Positions 1-11,546 of a DNA stretch of 64,000 bases are shown here, piece after piece. The stretch comes from Setophaga petechia (lineage: Eukaryota > Chordata > Aves > Passeriformes > Parulidae). Below the pieces are notes generated by a model, which was not told the DNA's origin, ran no database searches, and saw nothing but the letters and a program-made list of their open reading frames with translations. The translations under genes were made by a program, and so were the position numbers. Each line of letters starts with the position of its first letter. The first letter of the stretch is position 1. The stretch lies in the NCBI GenBank assembly GCA_024362935.1, contig JANCRA010000061.1, positions 1,178,001-1,242,000 of the forward strand. Direction: 5' to 3'.

Positions 1-631
1 AGAGACTGCATTTCAGGGGGAAGCGAAGACTCAGAGCTAAGAGAGTTCAGTGTGGAGACCCCTCGGCCCCAGGGGGTGTGTGTGAAGAAAATGGGGGGGA
101 CAAAGGTTCCAGAGATGAGACTGTGCTCTGCTTGGAATGAGACAAGGCATCCTTAAAAGGTCCAAAGGTCTACCCTGAAGACCACTTCTGTCCCATGCCT
201 GGTGGTGAGAGCACCTTGGCATGGAAAGATGTCACGAGATAGCAGAACTTCGGGCGGTGCTTTTTGTGACAAGAAGTTCATGGTACGAGAAAAGGACTTC
301 GTCTACTTCTTGATGAGCTGAAGATTTGATTGTCTAAAGGGTGGTGCCAGACCGAGTGTGGATATTCTTTGGGAAATGTAAATGTACTGGGGATTTGGTG
401 GGAGGAGGAAGTGGTGGAGTGTTTCTGTATAGTTTTCATTTTCCTTGTGTTTATTTTCTTTCCTTTGTGGTTTAGTTTTTGTAGTTTTAGTTAATAAAGT
501 TTTTTTTTTTCCTTTTTTTTCCCTAAGCAGGAGCCTGTTTTGCTTATTCCTGGGTACCACCTCACAGCAGATGCCAGGGAGAGGGAATTCTCATGGGGGC
601 ACTGGCATTGTGCCAGTGTCAAACCATGACA
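1..631 (+). repeat. LTR, 5' part cut by window edge
   Basis: This stretch matches the last part (about 8640-9229) of the solo LTR at 7961-9229 base for base over long runs. It carries the polyadenylation signal AATAAA at 493-498 and ends at 631 in the same inverted terminal motif (CAAACCATGACA). The start and the left target duplication lie outside the window, so solo LTR and full provirus cannot be told apart. Confidence 0.85.
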
Positions 632-2640
632 GAGGGTTACAGAGGAGTGCACATGGGCTGCTCTAAGCTGTCAGCTGAAGCAGCTCTCAGGACAGCTTGT
701 AAATCATGGCCTCACCTTGTCAGTGAGCCAAGGAATATCCAGATCTTTGCAAGAGTTCTGTAAAACACGTGGAGAAGTGTTGGAGGCAAGGTACTTCAAT
801 GGATTTTCAAGAGAAATTGGTTTCAATTGTCCCCAAAGGAGTCTCTATGAGTTTTGTAGTTTCCTCCAAACCAGTCTGTCATAACCCACCTTTCTAGAGA
901 TATACTAATGTTAATTAATATTAATACATTCATGCACAGACCTATGGAGACTTTGAAGTCTAGACCCTTTCCTAAGTTTCTTATCAGGAATATATTCAGC
1001 GGACTGGGTTGAGGTGTGGCTAGGATTGCCCGAACCTTTTTTTGAGAGACATGAAATTGACTGAGGGAGGAGAACATTTGGGAACACTCAGTAGGGTCTT
1101 CTTCCTTGGAGTGTATTCTGCAAATTCCTGAATTATCTCTGTGCCAACGATGTTTAGTCCCCATTCCTGAGAATTCTTGGGGCATTTTGAGATTGAACAC
1201 CTCAGCCATTGTAGCCCTCCTGTCCTCCTTCAAGTGAAGTTCAACAAAATGTTGCCTCTTAAACCCTGTGCTTTGGGTGCATTTTTGCCAGGGTCAGGGG
1301 TTGCTCCTACAGCTCTGCAGTGCAGCAGCCCCAGGAACGCTGCCATGGGGGGCATGGGGTGAATTGTGCTGGGGAGCCTCCCCTTGGCCTGGTGGCTGCT
1401 GCTGGTTGACAGAGTGAGCAGGAGTGCTGCTGGTGAGAGTGGGCTGAGACAGATATTTTACAAGCACAGCCTTATTTTGGATCACATTTCTCTCTTCCTG
1501 TAAACCTCCTTTACGATGTGTAGTGTCTACATACTTATTAAGCCTGTGTATTATTGTCTGTCTTTTTTGTCCAGATTCCTTTAAAAACATTCTACTCCAA
1601 ACTGGAAAAAATCAAGACACACAACACCTTTAAGTGGTAAAAGACTTCATTTTACAACAAAATGCCATCAATCCAATAAATTACAGTTGCTGGAAAGCTA
1701 CTTTTTATGTCTGTCAAAAATGATGATATGAACTCATGAGGCTCTGTGTAGCTTAGATCTCACTCTGCAAGTTCCTATCTGGGGAACAAAGCAGGAGCAT
1801 CCCTGAGGACCAGAAGGATGCTTGAGGCCTCTGGGAGTGGGGCAGGGCACAGTGTCCTTGGCAGAGGAATATGAAGCCTGTCACCACTCCTCTGTGCCAT
1901 GCCTGCTCACAGGTGGGATAACCTGGGGTGCAAAACAGACCTGAGCATCCCAGCTTGCAGTGCTGCTTGTGAGGCTGCACCCAGGCTTGGGGTGGTCCCC
2001 ACCTGCTGCTGCAAGCGAGAAGATTTTGGTGTAGGAAAAAGCAGAACTCATCAGGTTAATGAATAAAAAGATGTCCCCATCTTTAGAAGTCTTTGTATAT
2101 GAACTGGAGTATCCTTGGTCTTCAAAAGGATGGGCATGTCATGGCCCAGACTTCTCCAGCTGTTTTGTTTTGTTAACAGAGCAGAGCTGAAATTAGGAAT
2201 GTAGGTAGTTGTTGATTTGCATTTACAGCCTACAGCCAGCCCCTCAGTCTTTATCCTTTTGAACAAAGAATAATGAGAATTTCAAGTCTTCAACTACGGG
2301 TTCCCAGGGGAATCTCCAGGTCACATGGAAGATCTTGCAAGAAAAAAACCCTAAAACAGTCTTCACCCTGACAGCCACAAAAGTCAGAATCAGGGTTGCC
2401 TTTCCTCTGATGACATCTGCCTCCCTGACACACAAATCAGCCTGCACATGATGAAGATATATAGAGTGATCTTCCTGTTGGCCTCAGTCATTGTTTTCAG
2501 CTCTGCTTGAACAAGAGGCTGGGAGTGGAGCAGAACTGAGAAAAGGGATGGATCTCAATACTGGAGGATTGGATGTTTTTCCCCACCCCTTGACCTGAAC
2601 CTCCTCTATTGGAATATGATCCCCATATTACCAGATGGAA
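632..2640. other. No gene recognised
   Basis: I see only short open frames without recognisable domains. Base composition is mixed and there is no clear repeat family. Confidence 0.5.
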
Positions 2641-3235
2641 TGTGCCTGGGCTCGTCTGGCTCTTGCTGCTTGACCAGAGGTGGCAACTGAGATGGTTTTC
2701 ACTTCAGAGACACCTTTGGCTGGCTGGATGTTGCAGCCAGGCACTTGGAACAGGTCCAGACACGCAGGAACTCAGTTTTACCTGTGGTGGAAAGGCTTTA
2801 GGCGATGGTGAAGGGAAAAGGAGAGGGATTCTGCCAGAGGGTTTAATCCTGAGCTTTATTCCAGGGTCACAGATCTCTGAATCTTGTAACAGCTCCAACA
2901 GAATGCTGAACCGCGTGGTCCCGTGTCTTTTAAGCCCGGAGAGAAGGGGGAGGGAAGGGGTAGGTGTGCCACCAACCAGCTAGGAGGGGGGAAGGCTCTG
3001 GGGACAAGTGACACTTGGATAACCCAATGCCCCCCAGGGCTGAGGGGCATCTTTTGAACTTCGGCAATCAGACGAGATTGACTGACATGCTCTCAGCAGG
3101 AGGCAAGGGGAGGGGAAGGGAGAAAGTATTGGCACACCTGGGAAAGGGACTAGGATAGCTGAGACAGGATATTGCATCCCACTGCAACACTCCTCCTCCT
3201 TTCCAAATGGGACAGCCACATATACAGGCTAAGAA
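2640..3235 (-). repeat. Possible LTR, minus orientation
   Basis: On the minus strand there is a TTAAAA box near 2930 followed downstream by AATAAA near 2856, the spacing of an LTR promoter and polyadenylation unit, inside a GC- and purine-rich block unlike its flanks. Ends and target duplication were not found, so the boundaries are rough. Confidence 0.3.
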
Positions 3236-4225
3236 TGGCTTCAAGACTTAATTACATGCATCTTTTCAAAATAGCCATTTTCATAACAATAACATTGATT
3301 GCAAAATACATGCAGTAAAAACATTCTGTGAGGGTAACGCTTTACTGAAAAGTCAGAAGTACTGAGCCGGAGAGGAAGAACAACTGCAAACCTTTCAAAA
3401 ATAAAGCTTTGACCAGAATTCAACCTTCCACCCCAAACTACCCTCTGTACCTGGGTGAAGTGTTGCTGCCTTAGGTGTTTGCCTTCTCTGTCTTCAACCT
3501 GAGGCTTCTGGAGCAGGCCTGGATTGGCTGATATGTCTGTCTTTGTACTGACACCAGTTTTTGTAGTGTTTTCTAAGAGACACTGTGGACTTACAATGAC
3601 AGCAAATACTGTTTTACTTGCTCTCCACCAGCAGAGCTTCCCCTAGTACCACTGCAGTGAAGTGGGCACAAACAATCTCAGGTAACCCATGATGGCTGAA
3701 TACCATGTCACAACCCTGGAAAGAAGGTGCCATCTACAGCAAGGTTATTGCCACTTCTCTGCATGATTTCTAATTATCCACCCATCCATCCCTTTCCACA
3801 GTAAGTTTTTTGCAGCTCTGCACTTGCCACAAGATAGCAAAAATCTCACCAAACAAGCTTTTAGAAAAAAGATGAGCAGATTCCCACAGGTTTACAGCAG
3901 TGTCAGTGAAGATGGGATGAGTCTTAATAGTGTCCTTGTTGCCTCCTGTTTTCAGAAGAACTACTGCAAAAGTCTAAAAGGTAACAAAAAAATGCAGGGA
4001 GCCTACATATACTTACCTATTAAAAGGTACCCTCCTCTCGGGACTCAGTCTGTCTCTCCGGGTGTCCAGAGTTGCCAAGGACTCCATGGGGGGCTGGAAG
4101 ACCCTGGCATGCTACCCAGAACACCTGGGGATTTGATTTTGACCCTTGGAGCAAGTTACCAGCTTTGTATGAGGACATGAACGTCACACAGGTCTGAATA
4201 GTGTAATAGCAAAATGATCACAGGG
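3236..4225. other. No gene recognised
   Basis: An open frame at 3824-4180 has no recognisable domain and looks like chance. I see nothing else. Confidence 0.5.
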
Positions 4226-4640
4226 TGAAAATGTAGATTTTAGGATTTTTGGTATGGGGGTTATGGGGACAAGATGGAGGAATCTGGGCGTGTCCAGCCT
4301 TTCTCCTTCTTCTTCTTCTTCTTCTTGTTCTCCATTTTCTGCAGTGATGTTGGCACTTTGGGATTGGTTTAGAGTAGAAGTGCACTGTCTAACATAGGTG
4401 ATAGGTATTGGGAATTAAGTGTAAATATGTTACCTGTAGTTTGTAGTATAAAAGAGCAACCCCGCCTCGAGGGTGGTCACAGTGCTCGTGGCTGCCCTGC
4501 TGAGCAGATCTCAGCTGGGCAGAAAGAAAATTTTATAGATAAGAATTAATAAACAACCTCAAGACCAAAAAATGAAGAGTCCAGACTCGTTTTTCAGCCG
4601 TGCAGGCAAAAGCAGAGACATCCTGCACAACTCAGGGCAG
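4226..4640 (+). repeat. Solo LTR, plus orientation
   Basis: The sequence resembles a common songbird LTR family. It has a TATA box (TATAAAAG) at 4447-4454, AATAAA at 4548-4553, and a CTT microsatellite near 4303-4326 in its U3. It begins TGAAAATG and probably ends near the CA at 4632-4640. No internal retroviral sequence adjoins it, and target duplications were not confirmed. Confidence 0.7.
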
Positions 4641-4894
4641 CAATTATCAACAGCAACCTCACAGAGCCTGGGTGGGGAACAAGCTGGATCAATGCTGGAC
4701 CCAAGACTGGTGTTCCTCTCCTATCTGATCTCCCTTCCTTTTTCTTCCCTCTTTCTTCAATGCTTCATAAACCAAACCCTTGCTTCCTTCCTCCCAAATT
4801 CTCCCACTGCTGCCTGAACACACTCTGGCTCTTGAGACACTGCCTGCAGCTTCCATCAGTGCTCAGTGCTGCTGCTGGGGCTCGGTGGGTGCTC

Positions 4895-5058
4895 ACTTGA
4901 GGATCTGGGTGTCCAAGGTGAGGCTGTGGCTCTAACCAGCCTGGTCTAGTGGAAAGTGTCCCTACCCATGACAAGGGTGTTGGGACAAGATGGTCTTGAA
5001 GTCCCTTGCAACTCAAGCCAATGGCTCATCCCAAGCCAGGATGGTTCTATGATTCCAA
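4895..5058 (+). mobile_element. CR1 LINE 3' end
   Basis: The segment follows the canonical CR1 3' end (a purine-rich run, then 'tggtcttgaagtcccttgca') and closes with 'ttctatgattcc'. It is a 5'-truncated non-LTR insertion. Confidence 0.8.
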
Positions 5059-5280
5059 TAAACCACAAAAAATTATCACCAGTGTAACACTCAAGTGTGT
5101 TCATACATATCCATAAGTAATCACATCAGACTGATTAGAGAACTTATTTTTTAATTTTGTATCAAAATTTTTACATTTTCAATGTAAAAATGTGTAATTA
5201 AGACAGGATACATTAAAAGAAAAACATACCAGTGTTTCAGGACATGCCTAATAAAATAGTTATTATTTTTTCTAACAGGT

Positions 5281-5432
5281 TGCTGGGGTTTGGTTTTTTG
5301 GTTTTTTTGGGGTTTTTTGGTTTGTTTGTTCTTTTGTTTTTTGGGGGGTTTTTTGTTTTTTGTTTTTTTTTTTGGTTTTTTTTGGGTTTTTTTTGTTTTC
5401 TTTTTTTTTGTGGTTTTGTTGTTGTGGGGTTC
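5281..5432 (+). repeat. G/T-rich low-complexity tract
   Basis: The tract alternates runs of T and G on the plus strand. Open frames here on either strand come from composition and are not genes. Similar tracts occur near 35950-36100 and 52500-52590. Confidence 0.9.
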
Positions 5433-7960
5433 TTTGTTCAAATCAACCACACCATGGCTTAAGGACAATAGCAAAGGTTTTCTGACTATCATGTGGAAAA
5501 CTTTCCTAGTGCAGAAAAATCGTTTTTGTCTCTAAAAAGCTTAGTGCTAGTTTGGGACAAGAACACACATATATAGGGTACAAAAATTAGGTCTGAAACT
5601 TAAGCCTAAATATACAATTTTAAATGCTATAGGTACTGCCTAGGGACATCCAAATTCACCACTGACCTCTTCCTTTCATCTGAATGCTGCCAGTGCCAGG
5701 GGAGTTTGGGAGGTATTGGAACCAGTGGAAGCATTCCAGAAACATTTTATTTTTTAAAAACCACTTCCTTAAGTAACTGGTTGTTTTTCCAATTGGTTCC
5801 TGGTTTTTACTTTATACCATAGGATAAGGTGGGTGGGTTTATATCAAAGCAGTTTTTACGTTATGCCATACACAGTTACAAATAAATACCAAATTCAGTA
5901 CCTCCCTAATTCCTGACTATCTGTGATGGATACAGTCCTAAAGCCTCCACTGAAACCAGCTAAGAATAGCAACTCGCAAAGCATCATTATCTACTTTCAG
6001 TCATGTTTCCAAATGCTAAAAAAGGTTTCAAAACAGCTCTAAGGTACATACTTTTCTACAGAAAATCATCTTACAGAATGAAAGAAACAATGTCTAGTAA
6101 GATTTCTTCTAAGACCTAAAATTTATCAGATGGTGTATGTCTGCAAGTACAACACATCTGCACCTGATACAGGCAGCGTGATGGGGATACAGAGTAAAAT
6201 GGAAACTTGGTTTACTGTCTCAACAGTAGTAAGCATTAATCTCTGAATCTCTGAATAAATACTAAATATTTTATACTGCCTAACTTGTCTGTATAAAACC
6301 TGTGGCTATCACTGTCTAAAATGCATAATAGCAAACTATTTCTCTGGTTTGGATAGAAAGCGTTTATATTTCCATTAAGCCTATTTTTAAATACCTATCA
6401 AACATTTACAGATATTAAAACCAGCACTTTCCTTATGTGTTATCTATACACAAATCATTGGCAACAGACTCATTCCTAGTGAAAAAATTGGGAAGGCTTT
6501 CAAAACACTAAAAATGCAGGACTACATGAAGCTTAGACTGACATTCACAGAGCTTTTGTGTCACTTTTGCACAGGTTGTCAGTATAAAGCATTTCATCCC
6601 TACTTTTGATAATTGAGCTGACTTCTGGTAGAAGCACCCAAGGATGCTATCAGATGTTTAGACAAGCTGTAGTTTAACTGTATGCACAAATTTTTCCATG
6701 ACTTTAAGCTTCAAAAAACTTACAGTTTTATTAATATCTATCCAGTAATTTATTTTTGCTTAAATTTTGATAACTATATAACTATAAAAACTACTTTTTT
6801 CAGGTGTAACTTCCATACATATTACTTTCCTCCTAATTTTTTTGTTTAATACTTTCAGTTTTCTTTCATGATCTTGAAAAAGCATTATAATTTTCTATAT
6901 TTTAGGCTCCCTATATGCAAGATGTAGATAAGTATATTCATCTTTTAAGTAACTTTAGAATCTGCAGATGCAGAGTTGGGTTTTTTTTTTAAACTCATTC
7001 TTGCCTAAAAGGAACCTTGGAATTTTGAGTCTGCAGCAGCCAGCTGAGTCATAAACTCTTTTTTATTTTGTGTGTATACAAATATAGGGAAGGAAACACC
7101 CTCTCAAGTTCTGAAAAGTATCACCAAAAAAAACCCCAAAACTTTATGACTCTAAATAGGAGTTTGAAAGGAACAATATATCTAGAAAACGGTATTGAAA
7201 AATAAAACAATTCGTATTTCTTATAAAAAAAATTATTCAGCTTCAGCAATTTGTTTTTCCACCTTCTCATAGATGCAGTTTCCAGATACATCTGATGTGG
7301 TAGAAATGCCCCAATCTCAGGCTGCATACCACATTACAAAGGCAGATGAAAAGCCAGAATTGAAAGTGCAAGAATGATCATGAGGTGTTTAGTTCCTTGA
7401 TTAGATTTTGCTTCTAGAAAAGCACCCACGCTCAGGATCCATCTGCAAGGATCATGCCAGTCATAATATTCTGGGTTTTTCTCTTGTGTCTCTGAAAGGA
7501 TCCACAGCCAGGTTTGTCTCACATGGTGTAGCTTACAAGCACACGATGATAACTAAACTTGAACTGAGTCCCTGCTGGGGAGGTTTGAGCTTGAAGTCCC
7601 AGAGCAAAACCCACCATCCCAAATCTGGGAGGGTCACCTCCCTCATGGCCAGCACATCTAACATGTATTGTGGTGACTATGACTACTAGACACGCTTTTC
7701 TCTAAAAAAGCCACTTCTACTTGTGAGATTTTTTGCTCAAACCCCAAGAAAGGCTGTTGATCCCTCTGCCTTTCTTCCCTGTCCATCAGTGCCATACAGA
7801 TATGCTCTGAGCATACGCAGTTTTCTCTCTCTTTATTCCTCATGGGGAAAAATGCAGCATGACCACACTAACAAAGGTGTTCTGCAGATTGTGAAAACAG
7901 GCTTTCTTCTCCTACCTACTGGCAGGAAAAATTATGTCATTCCTTAGACATTTGGAGGCA
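5433..7960. other. AT-rich stretch, no gene recognised
   Basis: It is AT-rich and intron- or UTR-like. Two adjacent minus-strand open frames at 7121-7327 and 7334-7522 read less like random sequence than their surroundings, but I do not recognise a family. Confidence 0.4.
7956..7960. repeat. Left target-site duplication AGGCA
   Basis: AGGCA directly precedes the TG of the LTR and is repeated exactly at 9230-9234. Confidence 0.9.
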
Positions 7961-9229
7961 TGTCGTGGTTTGACCGGAAATGGGACATCTGGGATATATT
8001 GTTTTATGTTGTGGTAACCAATGGCTGTCCGGATTTTAAGATGGGCATCTGTTTTCGCCAGTGAGGCATTTGGATACGCCTCTGAGACCACAAAAAATCC
8101 AAGGGCTTAAAAGAGCAGGGAGTTTCTCCCTCAGGCCCTTTTTTTGGTTCCGGCGACGGAGCAGGTCGGACCTTCCCCTGCCCGGTGTCTCCTGCTGGGC
8201 GGGGAAGGGGAAAGCCACGCGGCCGTGAGGGAGGCCTGGCCTGGTCTGGCCCAAGGGTGGAAGAATGGAAGGAGCACGGAGAGGTATTTCTCCCCCGCTT
8301 CCCCGGGAGACAGAGAGAGAGAAGGCAGCCTGTGCTTGTTACCTTGAAACTTGATAACATGTGCGGCAGCAGGCAGCATGGCTGAGAAGGAGGGAAAAGG
8401 GGGGGGAAGGAGGCAGCGGGCAGTCCAGCCACTCGCTCGAGAGGAGAACTTTTAACCCTTTTGTGGAAAATGAAAACTTTGCAGAGCATTGACCTTTCCT
8501 GGAGAGGAGATGGATGTAGAGGATGAAGAAGGAACTGAGTGAGATGGAGGTCTGAACAGAGAGAGAGAGAAGAGCCTTAGTGGGCAGAGATGATGGAGTA
8601 GCTTATGCTGGACTCTTTTTGTGTAGCCATGGACAGAGCCATGTTTCCTTGTGATACAGAGACTGCGTCCAGGGGGAAGCCAGGCCTCAGAACCAGGAGG
8701 GTTCAGTGTGGATACCCCTCGGCCCCAGGGGGTGTAAAGAAATGGGGGGGACAGTGGTCCCAAGAGAGAGAGACTGTGCCTTTTTGGAGTGGGAAGATGC
8801 ATCCTTAAAAAAGACAACCCTCGAAGCAGCTCTTTGGGACCGTGTTTCAGTGGTGAGAGCACTGAACATGAAAAGGAAGAGGTCCCCATGGCCACCAGAT
8901 GGACTCCTCCCCTCTGGATGAACTGAGGATTTGATTATTTAAAGGGTGGTGCCAGACCGAGTGTTGATAATTTTGGGAAATGTATTGTATTGGGAATTTG
9001 GTGGGGAGGGGGAGGAGGAGATGTATCTGTGCAGTTTTCATTTTCCTTGTGTGTTTTTTTTCTTTCTTTGTAGTTTAGTTTTTTGTAGTTTAGTTAATAA
9101 AGTTTTTTTTCTTTTTTTTTCTAAGCAGGAGCCTGTCTTGCTTATTCCCGGGTACCATCTCACAGCAGAAGCCAGGGAGAGGGAATTTTCATGGGAGCAC
9201 TGGCGTTGTGTCAGTGTCAAACCATTACA
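7961..9229 (+). repeat. Solo LTR, 1269 bp, complete
   Basis: The element starts TGTCGTGGTTTG and ends CAAACCATTACA, an imperfect inverted repeat with TG...CA ends. Perfect 5-bp AGGCA copies flank it, and AATAAA lies at 9096-9101. A solo LTR is what recombination between the two LTRs of a provirus leaves behind. A 5-bp duplication fits ERV-L-type integrases, though length alone does not assign a class. Confidence 0.93.
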
Positions 9230-9234
9230 AGGCA
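9230..9234. repeat. Right target-site duplication AGGCA
   Basis: This is an exact copy of 7956-7960. Confidence 0.9.
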
Positions 9235-10639
9235 CTAGAGAATACCATGATGCATAGGCATTCCTCTGGAATTAAAATATCTACTCAGAGGGTTTTAACA
9301 GAACTACAGACTTTCTCTGGAGTAATAAATTAGTAGTAACTACAATGCCTCTTAAGCATACCCATTATATTGTGAACTAAAAAATGCTGCAGAAAATTTT
9401 TGCATCCTGAAGTATATGAAGAACTTTTGACCTGGCTTCTCAGCTTCCCTGCACTGCTACTGTACTCCTATGCTTCTATTACACACAGATTTACAAAACC
9501 AGTCTATTTTCAACAGATTCAGTTAAGCAGCCACAAATAACCATGAAAAACAATAAAATCAACAAAAAGGAAATTAGAAAGGGGAGCAGATGCCAGCCAC
9601 AGCATTGTCCTGTAATACATTTAATCCCCATGAATATGAAGTCCTTGTGCTTAAAATAAATCTTCAACGTACATTTCTCAATGCTTCAAGGTAAAAATTA
9701 GTGATTTGTTAGCAGAACAAAGAATGTCTGTAATTTCCAGAGGAGGTGAGCATCAGGTTTCACTCTTGACATGGTTTTTATCTTCTATATAATCCCCAAG
9801 CTGAAATTTTGCAGTTGAAATGTACTTTGTATGTATTCAGTCTCTTTACATTACTGTGCAGTGGCATTTCTGAGAATGGATACAGTTCCTGTATTCAGCA
9901 AGCAGCTTCAGGTACAGGTTTGAAGGCCATCGGTGCATCTCTACAAAATTGCGCTCTTCCACTAGAAAAAGAAATAAAGGAATTAAATGTAATATGTAGA
10001 CATAATAGAGCACATCTGCACAGGCTGCAAAAACTTTTTTAAAATGAATTAAAAACCCATTAAAGATATAAATACAACTACAAAAGTAAAGGTGAGTGCT
10101 GCCTGATTTGCTTTGAGCTCTACTATGGCACAGAGGTAAGAGTTACCACACAATGTTTCCTTATTATTTAGTTAGTAATAAAAAAGTTTTTTGGAAAAAA
10201 AGAATACAATACTCATTAAGGAGAGCAGAGAGGTTTTCCTAAAGATGAGCATACTTTATTCCTAGAGAACAGTCATATGTGGTATACAAGGATTTTTTAT
10301 ACTGCAGAACTATAAAGCAGGGTATATCAATTCCTGTGGCAGTAGTTTGTCTCAAGATGAGTACAGAAAGCAAGGTGAGGAGTGCAGCTAAGAATTCAGC
10401 AAGACATTAATCTCTTATTGCATATGGTTTTTAATCACTGACATAGTCATATAAGAGTCTTTTACCCATATTATGTAAATTTCTCTGCATTTGCAGAAAG
10501 ATGCATTTTCATCCCCTTAATTCCAGATATTCCAGAGTCAGCTTGTATCCATTGCTCCTTGAGGGCCTCAGGTGAAAGCAGAGAGTTCACAGCTGGGAGA
10601 GCCTGAGGGCAGGCAAGCTGCACTCACCCGGGCACAAGG
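9235..10639. other. No gene recognised
   Basis: It is AT-rich. The plus frame at 9809-10042 starts with a hydrophobic stretch but has no recognisable domain. Confidence 0.5.
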
Positions 10640-10911
10640 CAGGGCTTCAATCCTCAGGGGAATATCCTGCTAATCAAATCTGATTTCCTCTATGGCAAGG
10701 TAACCCACGCAACTGATCAAAGGAAGCCAGTTGATGTAATGTTTTTGCATGTCAGTAAAGCTTTTGGTACTGTTTCTCACTAAAACCGGATCTTTCTTGA
10801 CAAAATGTCCAGCCCACAGCCAGATAAACACATCACGTGAAGGGTGAGCAGCTGGCTCACAGGTCAGGCACAAAGGGTTACAGTGACTGGGGTGACATCA
10901 GACTGGGCACC
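10640..10911 (+). mobile_element. CR1 LINE, left part of interrupted copy
   Basis: This matches the reverse-transcriptase end of CR1 ORF2 (for example around 'gataaacacatcacgtgaag'). It breaks at 10911 and resumes at 14110-14116 in the correct CR1 context, so one CR1 was split by the LTR element. Confidence 0.85.
10906..10911. repeat. Target-site duplication GGCACC (left)
   Basis: GGCACC precedes the 5' LTR and is repeated at 14110-14115. Six bases is the usual duplication length of alpha- and betaretroviral integrases. Confidence 0.95.
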
Positions 10912-11300
10912 TGTCACAGACATTCTTCTTGAAAAATCCTTTCTTAGGATTTTTCCTTGTGGAGCTGAAAGGTTTCAGCAGCACTGTAAACAATTATTAT
11001 CTGCTGCTGTGGAATGCAACAAGTCCACCTGTGGTTGGTCCCCTGTAGATGTTTATATCTGCTGACCATACACAGGAGGGCTGCTGTCGCTCTGTGCTGG
11101 GACTCAGACGTTGTTATTCATTCCTTTCTATCTCTCTCTTAGCATAGCAGCTTCTGAAGAAGCTCTTGCCTTTCTATCTTTATGTAGAATAGTTATAATG
11201 CTGTATATATATCACAATATAATAAATCTAGCCTTCTGATCTTGGAATCAAGATCCTGTCTCATCCATCCTCTAACAAACCCCTGTGACCATCGGCAACA
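10912..11300 (+). repeat. 5' LTR of gag-only element copy 1
   Basis: The LTR is 389 bp with TGTCACAG...CGGCAACA ends. It differs from the 3' LTR by about five substitutions and one single-base indel by eye, so the insertion is fairly young. A run of TATATATA near 11204 and AATAAA near 11220 are the likely promoter and polyadenylation elements. Confidence 0.93.
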
Positions 11301-11302
11301 AT

Positions 11303-11317
11303 TGGTGACCCTCGACT
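11303..11317 (+). promoter_or_regulatory. Primer binding site, tRNA-Trp type
   Basis: TGGTGACCC begins two bases after the 5' LTR. The first nine bases match the tRNA-Trp primer site used by alpharetroviruses; the following bases diverge. Confidence 0.8.
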
Positions 11318-11546
11318 GAAGAGGACATTCATCACAGAAGTGGATTTTAGCCAGGAGCTGAAGAACTGAAAATCCTGATTTTAGACAGAGTTCACAGCCA
11401 AAGCTGACCACAGTGAGAACCTGAAAAGCCCTGAGGAAGATGTATAGAAATCCTAGCAGCATCGTGCAGCTGGCCAGGAGTTGCTGGACACTGTGTCAAG
11501 GTACTGTTGGCTTTTCCCCTCCTGAAGATGAGGCCATTCTAAATTC

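Noticed and set aside
5151..5535. Phe/Gly-rich and Lys-rich frames
   Set aside because: They are translations of a T/G simple-sequence tract.
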